DNA of 64,000 nt from Skeletonema tropicum (taxonomy: Eukaryota > Bacillariophyta > Thalassiosirophyceae > Thalassiosirales > Thalassiosiraceae). Every line of letters begins with the position of its first letter. Within the stretch, counting starts at the first letter, position 1. The stretch spans positions 1,240,001 to 1,304,000 of the forward strand of contig CM074141.1 of NCBI GenBank assembly GCA_037178625.1, given 5' to 3'. A model generated the notes under the pieces. It saw only the letters and a program-made list of their open reading frames with translations. It was not told the origin of the DNA and made no database searches. A program made the position numbers and the translations under genes. This document shows positions 10,860 through 22,128 of the stretch, one piece after another.

Positions 10860-11407
10860 GCTTGAGGAAAACTGTCATCAACTCAATCAATTGTCCCAAA
10901 AGATGGACTAGGACGTATGACTAAAGCATTGCTAGCTTTGCGGTTTTGATCGCCAAATAGCTGCCTCAAGCCCGTGATAGGGATCTTGAATATCATCTGT
11001 GGTCTAACTACAGCTCCAGTATCCTGTAGCAATACTTAGTTCTTTACCACCTTTGACCTTGAAAATGAAACGAATAATATATAGTCCGTCTTAGTCTTAA
11101 ATTATTTACAGCTCACTACAACCCATGATAGTGAGTGGGCTCGACTCAGAACCCCTCCCTGGGACTGCCATTTCGCACCATGCTACAGTCACGAAGACGC
11201 CTTACGATCCTGCCTTAATACTTAGTAAGCACCATATTCCAGAAACACTCTCAAGGAACACTAATATTGAAAAAATAGTGCCCGCCCTGTGCCCGCCCTC
11301 TCTCCTTCTTGTGTTTGCTTGCGCGATGCTTGGTCGAGGATGCATGATAGTGCATGCATGATGCATGCGAAGCGTTCAGATAAAGCGAAAACTAAACTAT
11401 CTACTCT
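10860..11407. other. 3' flank of ABH copy 2, no gene seen
   Basis: This is the duplicate of 3069-3614, differing by a few substitutions and short indels (for example an AGTGAGTGG variant near 11130). It contains the same GCATGATGCATGC palindromes. No gene is apparent. Confidence 0.6.
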
Positions 11408-13157
11408 GGTACCGTCCCGTCCCGACGCGACGGCAGGGTCCCGTTATCGGGATAATCCCGGGATTTGCCAAGGAGAGGCTGTTATGTACTACATTTTCCA
11501 GAACAAATGTTTTTGCCCGCGCGAGTGGCGTTTTCGTCATACATACTACCCGTCGTTTACGACCCCTTTTTGATCTATTAGTCATTTCTACGTAGGAATA
11601 GTACAAGCCCGTAGAATTCTGAATTCGAGCATAAACATGACACAAGATGACATGAACCATGTCGTCAAAGCGTCCTGCGGGTCCGTTGAGGAGTAGGAAA
11701 AAGGATCGCCGGCTCATAGGGGGAGCCAATAATATTAGATACAACAACAGCAGTACACAGATGTCGTCTGCCTCGCCCTTTGCCTCGCCAAAGGGCAAGA
11801 AAGATGACGGTATTTCCATCTAATCCGGATCCGAATCATCCTCCTATCATTCTTCTGTTTATAGGGAAATGTGGGCCAGAATTGATGCAAATAAAGCGGC
11901 AAATAAAGCGGCCAGAGAGAGAAAATCTAAAGAGAGTGAGAGTCTTTTATCGGCCGATGTTGATTCGCCGACCCCATCAGTCGAACTTCTCCCCTCCCCT
12001 CATGCCTCGCCGAGCAGCAATGATAATGATGACGATGGTGCCGCCGCTGGTGCAGGTTCCAAACGTCCTCCCAAGGGAATACGTCCTCCCAAAGTTGTGA
12101 CGGTTCCATCTCCCACTATTCGAAAAATTTCTCCATCTCTACAGTCTGCTATTGAGTCAAGGCTTGCGGCAAAGGAAGACATGACATCTACTACGCATTC
12201 AGCAGATAAACTCCTCACAAACATGAATACTCTCATCGGAAACAAAGCTTCTATCGTTGAAGCAGCGACCAAGTGCAGTGATCCACTAAAACGTCGTGCT
12301 ATGACGGTAATTCCGGCCAAAAGATACGCACAGAAGACAAGAAAGTCGGTGATTGCAGCGGCCATGGCAAAGGCCTGGGTATTGATGAAAGAGCTGCTTC
12401 AACATGATAATTTCTTGACGAGGGCATTGCATAGAGAGTTGGCAGTGTTCATAGTAATTCTAGAGGACGCTGAAATGTATTGTTTGGCAAAGTTGGACAA
12501 GGAGAAAAATATCAACAAAAAAGGTTGCAAGACAGTGAAGCTATCATCGGATAAGTTGGATCGGGAGTACAATAAGTTTGGAGGGACAGCGATTTCTTTG
12601 AAATGTCCGAAGTGCAGTCATTCACTCTGCGATAAAGAACCTGATTTTGACAATAATGCGAAGGTGAATAGATCAATCACCAAAGCTTGGAAGGCAAAGA
12701 AGAAGCACTTGGAAGAGTTCAATTGTGGTGACCGTTCAGACGCTCCCGTTGATGATGATGGCAAGACTATTACAACGATCAAAAATCCAACACTCCTCCC
12801 ACAGCTAGTACAGTGCCATTGCTCAAAGAACTATGCATCAGTCGTGAGGGGAGGGAAGAAATGCCACTGTGAATGCAAGATCAATGGGAAGCAATATCCA
12901 CTGGGGAAGTGTCCCGTCTGTCTTTGCTCTTGTAACTTCGTCTTTGATAGCAGCAAACATGCTGCTTTGACGAGTGAATTCAAATTGCAGTAGCTAAATT
13001 CCTGAGCTTTTCGTCTAATTCTAGCCACAAAATGGCTAATATGGACTATTCTATCCCCATTTAGACGATTTTGACACCTGATCAGTACGATTCTCAAAAT
13101 CCCGGGACTGACCTCAATACCCCGAAAATCCGCTCCCGATCCCATCGGGACGGTACC
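11408..13157. mobile_element. Inverted-repeat element, GGTACCGTCCCG ends (long copy with internal insert)
   Basis: Same outer ends as the 270-bp element at 3615-3884, but 1,750 bp long. The extra DNA is a contiguous block, 11489-12990, flanked by TA on both sides (11487-11488 and 12991-12992), where the short copy has a single TA. The block holds the Cys-rich gene at 11869. Its own ends show only a weak inverted match (CTACATTTTCC against CTGCAATTTGA). Either a TA-targeting element inserted into the small one, or the short copy is an internal deletion of this one. The single TA in the short copy slightly favours insertion. Confidence 0.65.
11869..12993 (+). CDS. Cys-rich, basic protein inside the 11489-12990 insert
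   Basis: An open frame of 374 aa that I do not recognise. The N-terminal quarter is Ala/Lys/Ser/Pro-rich and low in complexity. Residues 100-230 are predicted helical and Lys-rich. The C-terminal third carries possible zinc ligands in CPKCSHSLC, then QCHCSKNY, KKCHCECK and KCPVCLCSCNFVF. In the same frame just upstream is ATG 11659 (54 codons, starting MSSKRPAGPLRSRKKDRR) with only one TAA (11821-11823) in between. An unrecognised intron could join the two, for example 11810-11896. The stop codon TAG overlaps the right TA junction of the insert, so the C-terminus may be truncated. Probably an element-encoded protein; DNA binding is inference. Confidence 0.6.
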   Translation: MWARIDANKAANKAARERKSKESESLLSADVDSPTPSVELLPSPHASPSSNDNDDDGAAAGAGSKRPPKGIRPPKVVTVPSPTIRKISPSLQSAIESRLAAKEDMTSTTHSADKLLTNMNTLIGNKASIVEAATKCSDPLKRRAMTVIPAKRYAQKTRKSVIAAAMAKAWVLMKELLQHDNFLTRALHRELAVFIVILEDAEMYCLAKLDKEKNINKKGCKTVKLSSDKLDREYNKFGGTAISLKCPKCSHSLCDKEPDFDNNAKVNRSITKAWKAKKKHLEEFNCGDRSDAPVDDDGKTITTIKNPTLLPQLVQCHCSKNYASVVRGGKKCHCECKINGKQYPLGKCPVCLCSCNFVFDSSKHAALTSEFKLQ

Positions 13158-13794
13158 AACGAACCTCTACTTATTAGAGCGAGGTCGCTCGGCAAAACTC
13201 CGATCCGCCGACCGGAGAAAGAAAAAGCCTGTCTCGGAGTTCTTAATCGCGGAAAACGTTGATTACACGAAAATACACCGGAAAGCGAGTGGCTTTTTAT
13301 CAGCATCTTTCGCGTGTTCGACAAGAAGGATCCGATGGACAAATGCCGCTGGCCCAATAAGAAGCCGCTGGCCCAAAACTATTCCGAAGAACGTGAACAT
13401 GATAGATACTGGCCTGGATTTCATTGCGCTGGCCATAAAATAGAAACTGGACACCCGAACGACCGTGAGACAAAGAGAATGCATGTACATATGTAAATAA
13501 ATTTTTGCGTTAATCGAGCAACGGATTGGAATGGAATAACTACGCCATAACGATACGTAGCATGAACATGAACGATTCTGAGGTCTAAGGCCTCTTCGGC
13601 TGAAACCAATTACTTGCTTTGGATGTACTCTTGCTCTTGACACATCAAATTGCTAAGTTTACGTAAAATTATGACACTATTAATTAGCTTGAGCTCCTCT
13701 CCCTCTCTTCTGTTTCCTCTCTTTTTGTGCGTTTTGTACACATAATGCATGACCTGAACTGTTCGCTTACAAAGATACGTACCCCCATAAAAAA

Positions 13795-14702
13795 TCAGAT
13801 CAAGCGACCAAGTAACTGTCCAAAGTCATCCAGATCGCTCTTTTTTCGGTTGCAAGGGGAATCCAGGATACCAACACTGTCCATTGGAAGTGGCTCCAGC
13901 TTCATCTCATCTAAACTTGCAAATTCAATGCTTCTGCTCCAGTCCATGCTTCTGCTTTGACTTTGACTTAGAGGCCTTTCAGAAAACATTGAGCTGACTT
14001 TCTCGTCAAACTCATCCTTGAATACTAGCTCAGGGGCAACATAGCTGTTGTCACTGACTTGTCTCGCGACGTATCTACTGCTGTAGTCCAAATAATACAT
14101 GCCATCATTCTCGTTGTAATCACTTCCTCCTTCAAGGCTTTCATCCGAATGTGTTTGCATCGGCGCCTCCGCCTCCGCAGCTTCAGTAGCAGTAGCCCGC
14201 CTACCCTTGACCTTGACGCGTGTCCGAGAGATCTTGGAAATTAATTGAGGGCTCCCTCGTTGAAAGTACTCGTGCTGCCAGCGCGCAGTGTCTTGGCCTT
14301 TTACAATCCTGATAAATGATAGCAGGTAGAGATAGAGATCCTAATGTCAGACATTATAAGAGATAAAAGAACACGTTTGATAAGAGGAGAGTCATGTGTA
14401 ATTTGATCTTACCGTTTGAAGCCCCATAGATTCAACTGACGCTGGAATGAACGATACTTCGTCGCCTTGAAGAACTTAGGAACTACCAGATCCATGAATT
14501 GGATAGGATCAACCACCTGAAATGATTCACCGTCGGGAAGCCAGCATACTACATGGGAGAATCCAAGACTCTCAACAGACTCAAGCATCTCATACAGCTT
14601 CGATGGGAACTGGTCTCTGTTGACCAAGGTTGTTGAGCCATTACTTTTGGTTTTGGATCGAGAGCGGCCCCTGCCACTGCTACCGCTTCCGATGGACGCC
14701 AT
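13795..14702 (-). CDS. HSF-type DNA-binding protein, copy 5 (two exons)
   Basis: Exons 14413-14702 and 13795-14308 give a 267-aa protein nearly identical to copy 3 (MASIG subtype, RIVKGQD junction). Differences are LPDG for LPNG in the DNA-binding domain, APELVF for APEVVF in the tail, and a 6-bp shorter intron. The start is ATG 14702. It sits 7.6 kb from copy 3 in the duplicated block, with the same 5' flank. Confidence 0.9.
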
Positions 14703-16271
14703 TGCTCCTTCTGCGTGAATATTTTGCACCAAGTACCTAAGACTGTGGTTTTTTCTGCACTCAGCTTTGAAATTGTGTGTTCTCTCTGGGTTCACACACA
14801 ACTACAATAACACTTCGTGCAATCGAAAAAGAAATGGATAATATTGTGTGTGGTTGGCTTGAATAGGCTGGCAGGTTGAATTTTAGGTTGGAGTCGCGCG
14901 CAGGTCGTAAGTAGTGTTCTCTCGCTCGCTTCGCCGTTCGCCGCTGATCCCGATAAGTACTTACTTCTAGAGATACTTTGAAGGAGAACAGTAGCCTAAC
15001 AGTAGCTTACGTTCGCAGTTCGCAGGTAAAAATGTCTTCCCACTAGCACGTTTAACTAGATTGCTGGCCATCGCTGATCACTATCGTGCTCTGGTAGCAA
15101 TCGTATTACGCTTCAACATAATATGAGACCCAAAGCCGGAGATTTAACCAGGAGGAGGGCTCGCTATTGTAGTTCACGAAACTTAGGCATGCAAGAGAGC
15201 CAAAGTGCTGCCAAAATGTAATAGAAGTAGCCAGTCAGTAGCAGTCAGTAACCAGTCTGGTGGTGGGAATTGTCAGTGCCAGGGGGCGACAGTAGAGCTA
15301 GAGCGCAATGCCCTAATGTAGATATGTAATCGGTTAGAGATAGATGACTGTCCCAATAAAATAAGTACTCCTCGGGCTGGGCTTGTAATTGTAATGTTTA
15401 GCCTAATTCAGCCTTAGTAGCAGTTACGCTCAAGCTCAAGAGTACATGATAATATGAATATGAGGAATACTTGGACTGCAGTCGCAGTCATCTCGGCTCT
15501 ATACCCCTTAATGTAGACAACCGGTTGTCATTGTCAACAATATTAGTTGATTATTACGTTTACATCAGGCATCAAGCCGCGTGGAGGAGAAGCCGAGGAG
15601 GAGGCTCCATGAGCTGAGAAAGAACCCCGGCCTGAAGAACGGAGATGCTACATAACGCCAACCTATGCTTACTCTCCTATGTTAAATCGTACACGGTGGT
15701 ACTGCCACTAACAAGCATGGTAGTATGCCAGCTATGATGGATATTCACCCTCATGACGCCACCTTACAGCTCCTTTGAATGGTCCAACGGCATCTCACAT
15801 TAGCGCAGACTGCATATGAGGACGTATTATAGTGCTTGAAAAGGATAAACAGTTATATACGGATACTTAAAAAAATGATAGATACTGGCCTGGATTTGAA
15901 ACTGGACACCCGAACGACCATGAGACAACGAGAACACACGAGCACGAGTACCATATGATGTAAATATAAATATTTTGCGATTATTGAGCAACGGATTGGA
16001 ATGAAATCCATCATCCGCATCAAATTGAACGATTCTGAGGTCTAAGGCCTCTTCAGCTGAAGGTTTAGACCTCTTCGGCTGAAACCAATTACTTGCTCTG
16101 GATGTACTCTTGCTCTTGACACATCAAATTGCTAAGTTTACATAGAATTTAAAGACACTAACACTATTATTCAGATTCAACTCGAGCTCCTCTTTCTTTT
16201 GTGTGTTTTGTACATGTTATGCATGAACTGGATATAATCGCTTACAAAGGTATTGCGCCCCTGTAAAAAAT
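14703..16271. other. Upstream/intergenic region of HSF copy 5, no gene seen
   Basis: Duplicate of 7092-8689 with scattered single-base and short indel differences. No coding potential is seen. The duplication runs up to the next HSF fragment, where the spacer phrase GGTATTGCGCCCCTGTA replaces the longer form found at 8643-8690. Confidence 0.7.
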
Positions 16272-16415
16272 TCAGATCAAGCGACCAAGCAACTGACCAA
16301 AATCATCCAGATCGCTCTTTTTTCGGTTGCAAGGGCAAGGGGAATCCAGGATACCAACACTGTCCATTGGAAGTGGCTCCAGCTTCATCTCATCTAAACT
16401 TGCAAATTCAATGCT
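16272..16415 (-). pseudogene. HSF-type gene copy 6, C-terminal fragment
   Basis: Only the last 40-odd codons of exon 2 survive: the SIEFASLDEMKLEPLPMDSV region and the DLDDFGQLLGRLI end, with one extra PC pair. At 16415 the sequence switches directly to the segment that normally follows the ABH gene (compare 21815-21835). The deletion therefore removed the rest of the HSF gene, the promoter and the ABH gene in one event. Confidence 0.85.
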
Positions 16416-16899
16416 GGGACTGCCATTTCGCACCACGCTACAGTCACAAAGACGCATTACGACGAGTGGCTGCCTCCTGCCTTAATACGTAAGCACCATA
16501 CTCCAGAAACACTCTCAAGGAACACTAATATCTATCTATATACATGATTGCTTGAGTCGAGGATGCATGATGCATGCGAAGCGTCCAGATCAAGCGAAAA
16601 CTTACACTCTAGAGCGAGGTCGCTCGGCAAAACTCTGATCCGCCGACCGCAGAAAGAAAAAGCCTCTTCTTCACTACTGAACACAGTTGTATTGCATGCC
16701 GTAGGATGAATGTGCTAGCGTGCATACTAGGAAGCGGCGACTCTCGCACAAACCTCCGATCAGCCGACCGGAGAAAGAAAAAGCCTGTCTCGGAGTTCTT
16801 AATCACGGGTCACTTTGATTACACGAAAGGTCGCCGGAAAGCGAGTGGCATTTTTATCAGTATCTTTCGCGTGTTCGACAAGAAGGATCCGATGGACAA

Positions 16900-18211
16900 T
16901 CACCATCCTCTATAATGTGGAAATTTGACAAGGTCCTTACATGGGGTACGTAGGAATTAAACATACTAAATTCCTACTTGACAATAAAACGCGGTCAGAC
17001 AGAAAATGAGGAAAGATTTTTCCACCTCCACCCAAAGCTAGTAGTTCACCACGATGATAGCCGTCACTTCGCCCTATCAAAATCATCGCCACTTCGACGA
17101 CATTGCTTCTATACTTCGAGGAATATCTCTTCTATTATGTCTTTGAAATATTAATTTACAGCATGGTTACATTGGAGTATGAGATAGGTGCATAATATTC
17201 AGTCCCCGGCAGCGGCCTTTTTATCGGCGTATCATCGTGTCGCCGGTCCCGATGATCGGGGATATAGTGATGTAGTGAAGTCATTGGAACACCATTCATC
17301 GACGGCAACTTCATCTAAGAGTATAACGGAGTCGTCTTGGCTGATCTTCCGGGTCGACAACTCTGAATACACTCCACTGGGTTCGACATGCACCACCGAC
17401 GGGTCATTGAATGTTGATAACGTTTAATACAACGGTGTTACAATGCGATGACATGATCCAAATATCATTTATTTCATCCCCGTCGCTTCCATAATGTTAA
17501 TATGTAGCTGATAGTGCAGAGGGTTTATCCATATCAGAGATATTGTTGGGTGAGACCGGATCACGCAACAATACAAGTTTTAAGTGGAGCTAATACTTTG
17601 GGATGCTGATCGCTATGAAGTGGGGATACCCTGACTTTTCGCCGATAAATGCGGATGAACCGCGATAATAACTGGATTCAGGATGAGCTAGACCGAAGTT
17701 GACGGGGGTGGAATCTGGTGCAATGTCAGGAGACTCCTGTGTCATTGCGAACTGGCAATTTTATGTAACCTTTTGCCCTGCTTATACCCCCCTTTGGCAT
17801 GAATACTAAGAACCACAGACTTATTGGGTAGTCAAACGTTTTATAAAGTAAGATAGAAGCAGAATATGGACTATTTGACATGTGTTCACTCACAACAGAT
17901 TGTTATTCATAATAGGATAAGGTGCAAGGGTCCTGTGCAATAGTGGCAGCTCTCATCTTAGTGGTGCCATAAATCACTATCAATTTTACCCCTCATGTGG
18001 GCACCTCTGGATATGTGATTCAAAAAGGTGTGAAGAGGAACATATCAAGAGGTGCCCACATGAGGGGTAAATTAGAGGTGTGTAGTATCATTACTATGGC
18101 AATAATCCCATGGTTTAGGTCGATTTTGCCCCTCTAAAAAAAGAATGAGAAGGTGGATGATGATGCGTGACCCGTCTGTCCGCCGTCCCACTTTGAATCG
18201 TAAAAGGTGGT
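16900..18211. mobile_element. 1.3-kb insertion in the unit tail block with a GACAA repeat
   Basis: In other units the tail block reads GATCCGATGGACAAATGCCG. Here it is interrupted after GACAA (16895-16899) and resumes with GACAAATGCCG at 18212, so a 5-bp direct repeat flanks a 1,312-bp insert. The ends are only weakly inverted (TCACCATCC against ACCACCTTTT). Inside there are a 24-bp perfect hairpin (17985-18071) and an ATTCCTACGT motif at 16948 followed by a partial mirror copy. The open frame 17188-17427 (79 codons) is not recognisable. Probably a non-autonomous DNA element. Confidence 0.65.
17985..18071. repeat. Perfect 24-bp inverted repeat (hairpin)
   Basis: The left arm 17985-18008 begins TTTACCCCTCATGTGG, and the right arm 18048-18071 is its exact complement, with a 39-nt spacer. 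Weaker pairing continues outside the arms (GCCATAAATCAC against the complement of ATTACTATGGC). It lies near the right end of the insertion and may be a subterminal structure of it or a small nested element. Confidence 0.8.
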
Positions 18212-18680
18212 GACAAATGCCGCTGGCCCAATAAGAAGCCGCTGGCCCCAAACTATTCCGAAGAACGTGAACATGATAGATACTGGCCTGAATTTCATTG
18301 CGCTGGCCATAAAATAGAAACTGGACACCCGAACGACCATGAGACAAAGAGAAGGCATGTAAATAAATTTTTGCGTTAACTTGAGCAACGGATTGGAATG
18401 GAATAACTACGCCGTAACGATACGTAGCATGAACATGAACGATTCTGAGGTCTAAGGCTAAGGCCTCTTCGGCTGAAACCAATTACTTGCTTTGGATGTA
18501 CTCTTGCTCTTGACACATCAAATTGCTAAGTTTACGTAAAATTATGACACTATTATTTCGCTTGAGCTCCTCTCTCTCTCCCTCTCTTCTGTTTCCTCTC
18601 TTTTTTGTGCGTTTTGTACACATTATGCATGAACTGAACTGTTCGCTTACAAAGATACGTACCCCCATAAAAAATTCAGA

Positions 18681-19160
18681 TCAAGCGACCAAGCAACTGT
18701 CCAAAGTCAGGGAATCCAGGATACCAACACTGTCAATTGGAAGTGGCTCCAGCTTCATCTCATCTAAACTTGCAAATTCAATGTTTCTGCTCCAGTCCAT
18801 GCTTCTGCTTTGACTTTGACTTTGAGACCTTTCAGAAAACATTGAGCTGACTTTCTCGTCAAACTCATCCTTGAATACTAGCTCAGGGGCAACATAGCTG
18901 TTGTCACTGACTTGTCTCGCGACGTATCTACTGCTGTAGTCCAAATAATACATGCCATCATTCTCGTTGTAATCACTTCCTCCTTCAAGGCTTTCATCCG
19001 AATGTGTTTGCATCGGCGCCTCCACCTCCGCAGCTTCAGTAGCAGTAGCCCGCCTACCCTTGACCTTGACGCGTGTCCGAGAGATCTTGGAAATTAATTG
19101 AGGGCTCCCTCGTTGAAAGTACTCGTGCTGCCAGCGCGCAGTGTCTTGGCCTTTTCAATC
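18681..19160 (-). pseudogene. HSF-type gene copy 7, exon 2 only
   Basis: Duplicate of the fragment at 232-711 with the same missing exon 1, the same lost G and the same altered C-terminus. It differs by a few substitutions, such as APELVF for APEVVF. Shared lesions show that it was already dead when the block was copied. Confidence 0.85.
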
Positions 19161-19313
19161 CTGATAAATGATAGCAGGTAGAGATAGAGATCCTAATGTC
19201 AGACATTATGAAAAAGATAAAAGAACACATTTGATAAGAGGAGAGTCATGTGTAATACGGTAAGAGAGGTATTGTGCCCCGATAAAAAATCGTATTGTGC
19301 CCCTGTACAAAAT

Positions 19314-20221
19314 TCAGATCAAGCGACCAAGCAACTGTCCAAAGTCATCCAGATCGCTCTTTTTTCGGTTGCAAGGGGAATCCAGGATACCAACACTGTC
19401 CATTGGAAGTGGCTCCAGCTTCATCTCATCTAAACTTGCAAATTCAATGCTTCTGCTCCAGTCCATGCTTCTGCTTTGACTTTGACTTTGAGACCTTTCA
19501 GAAAACATTGAGCTGACTTTCTCGTCAAACTCATCCTTGAATACTAGCTCAGGGGCAAGAAAGCTGTTGTCGCTGACTTGTCTAGACATGCATCTACTGC
19601 TGTAGTCCAAATAATACATGCCATCATTCTCGTTGTAATCACTTCCTCCTTCAAGGCTTTCATCCGAATGTGTTTGCATCGGCGCCTCCGCCTCCGCAGC
19701 TTCAGTAGCAGTAGCCCGCCTACCCTTGACCTTGACGCGTGTCCGAGAGATCTTGGAAATTAATTGAGGGCTCCCTCGTTGAAAGTACTCGTGCTGCCAG
19801 CGCGCAGTGTCTTGGCCCTTTTCAATCCTGATAAATGATAGCAGGTAGAGATAGAGATCCTAATGTCAGACATTATAAAAGATAAAAGAACACATTTCAT
19901 GCGAGGAGAGTCATGTGTAATTTGATCTTACCGTTTGAAGCCCCATAGATTCAACTGACGCTGGAATGAACGATACTTCGTCGCCTTGAAGAACTTAGGA
20001 ACTACCAGATCCATGAATTGGATAGGATCAACCACCTGAAATGATTCACCGTCGGGAAGCCAGCATACTATATCAGAGACCCCAAGACTCTCAACAGACT
20101 CAAGCATCTCATACAGCTTCGATGGGAACTGGTCTCTGTTGACCAAGGTTGTTGAGCCATTACTTTTGGATCGAGAGCGGCCCCTGCCGCTGCTACCGAT
20201 GGACATAGTATCTGCCGCCAT
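19314..20221 (-). CDS. HSF-type DNA-binding protein, copy 8 (two exons)
   Basis: Exons 19932-20221 and 19314-19827 encode a 267-aa protein that differs from copy 2 by as little as one residue near the end (DDFGQLL for DDFAQLL). It has the MAADTM start, the IEKGQD junction and the CMSRQ tail subtype. The gene and its promoter are part of the 3.4-kb block repeated from 1-3383 with no net length change. It is head-to-head with the ABH gene at 20598. Confidence 0.9.
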
Positions 20222-20597
20222 TGCTCCTTCAATTAATGCAAATCTGCACAAAGCAAGGTCGATATTAAACCATAAGAAGAAAGAATGAAATATTTTGTGT
20301 GGTTGGCTTGGATACCATCAACACGTACTTGAAGTTGCAGGGTTCTCTCGCTCCTCGCTGATGCTAAGTAAATTGTTCAGGGGAAAGAAGAGAAAAGGTG
20401 TAGCAGTGTCAGACAAAAAAAGCAAAGTTAGACTTTTTGGGTGCCGTTAAATTGGTCGTGCCGGCGAAAAGACCTTGATCATTACCAGTTGCCCCGAATC
20501 TGCCGCTTCTCTTCGACGCGCCGCTCATCTCTGTCAACGCAGCATAAAGTACCCTCATCATAGTAACATCTTCCATCGAACATCGAACCATCTCTTG

Positions 20598-21517
20598 ATG
20601 CACGCATGGAGCGGCCAGAGACAATCGTTGTTACAGAGAGCTCTTTGTTTTCCAACTCGAGTATGTAATATAATAACATCGACACATCATCATGGAAGGA
20701 GGCATTTGAATCACATTCTATCCAAAACAAGGAATGCATTTTCTTCGATGGATATGCTTCGATCAGCAGACGACTCAGATGTGCAAATGAAAATGACGTC
20801 AATCAAGTCGCTTCAGCAGACATTAGCAAGTGATCTGTCTGGTCTTGCAACATCGATAGGCATCGGTGCAGCACATACAGTACTAATTGCTCGAGGTCCT
20901 CTTCAATGTCTTGCCGCGCAATATTTCTTGGAGAGTCTACCGTTAGCTGGTCTTGTACTGATTGATCCTTTACTGCTTCCCGACGATGGTAGAGTAAAGA
21001 GACACAAAAAAGCATCTCCTGGAGTAGTAGATAATAGATGGAATCTTCATTGCAAGACTTTATGTCTCTGCTGGATGGAAATGCTCCCAATATGTATAAA
21101 CATGCCGATAAAATCGTGGGAAATAGTGCAACTCATCCATTGCTATTGTCTGACAGTACAGCAACAAAGATATTACCTACACAATTATTGTCTGAAACAG
21201 CATCGACATCGATGGATGTAGAATTATCACTTCTCAACTCATTATCACGCAACAAACACTCGCAACAACTCTTGCTCGAACCCGGTATCGTTCCTATGCT
21301 AATATTTTACAGTGGTGGTGTGAATAATGATTATGAAGATTACTATCGTATATGCGCAGAACGTACAGCCGCGTTCCACACGTGTGCAGGTAGTAGTGAT
21401 TATTTCGATCAGGTATCAGTTGCCAAAATACCAACAGTACGAGGAGATAGTGGTGGTGATGATCTGGATCATTTAATGGAACAAATTTATGATTGGTATG
21501 ATGTCGCTGTAGCTTGA
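20598..21517 (+). CDS. Alpha/beta-hydrolase-like protein (ABH), copy 3, two exons
   Basis: Exons 20598-20993 and 21038-21517, with the same 44-nt intron as copy 1. The protein differs from copy 1 only in the leader (SLLQRAL for SSLQRAL) and at one residue near the end of the leader. That so few changes alter the coding sequence shows a very recent copy. As in the others, the elbow lacks the catalytic serine. Confidence 0.65.
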
Positions 21518-22128
21518 GCTTGAGGAAAACTGTCATCAACTCAATCAATTGTCCCAAAAGATGGACTAAGACGTATGACTAAAGCATTGCTAGCTTTGCG
21601 GTTTTGATCGCCAGATAGCTGCCTCAAGCCCGTGATAGGGATCTTGAATATCATCTGTGGTCTAACTACAGCTCCAGTATCCTGTAGCAATACTTAGTTC
21701 TTTACCACCTTTGACCTTGAAAATGAAACGAATAATATATAGTCCGTCTTAGTCTTAATTATTTACCGCTCACTCCAACCCATGATATGAGTGGGCTCGA
21801 CTCAGAACCCCTCCCTGGGACTGCCATTTCGCACCATGCTACAGTCACAAAGACGCATTACGACGAGTGGCTGCCTCCTGCCTTAATACGTAAGCACCAT
21901 ACTCCAGAAACACTCTCAAGGAACACTAATATTGAAATAATAGTGCCCGCCCTCTCTCCTTCTTGTGTTTGTTTGTGCGATGATTGCTTGAGTCGAGGAT
22001 GCATGATGCTGCGAAGCGTCCAGATCAAGCGAAAACTTACACTCTAGAGAGCGAGGTCGCTCGGCAAAACTCTGATCCGCCGACCGGAGAAAGAAAAAGC
22101 CTTTTCTTCACTACTGAACAAAGTTGTA

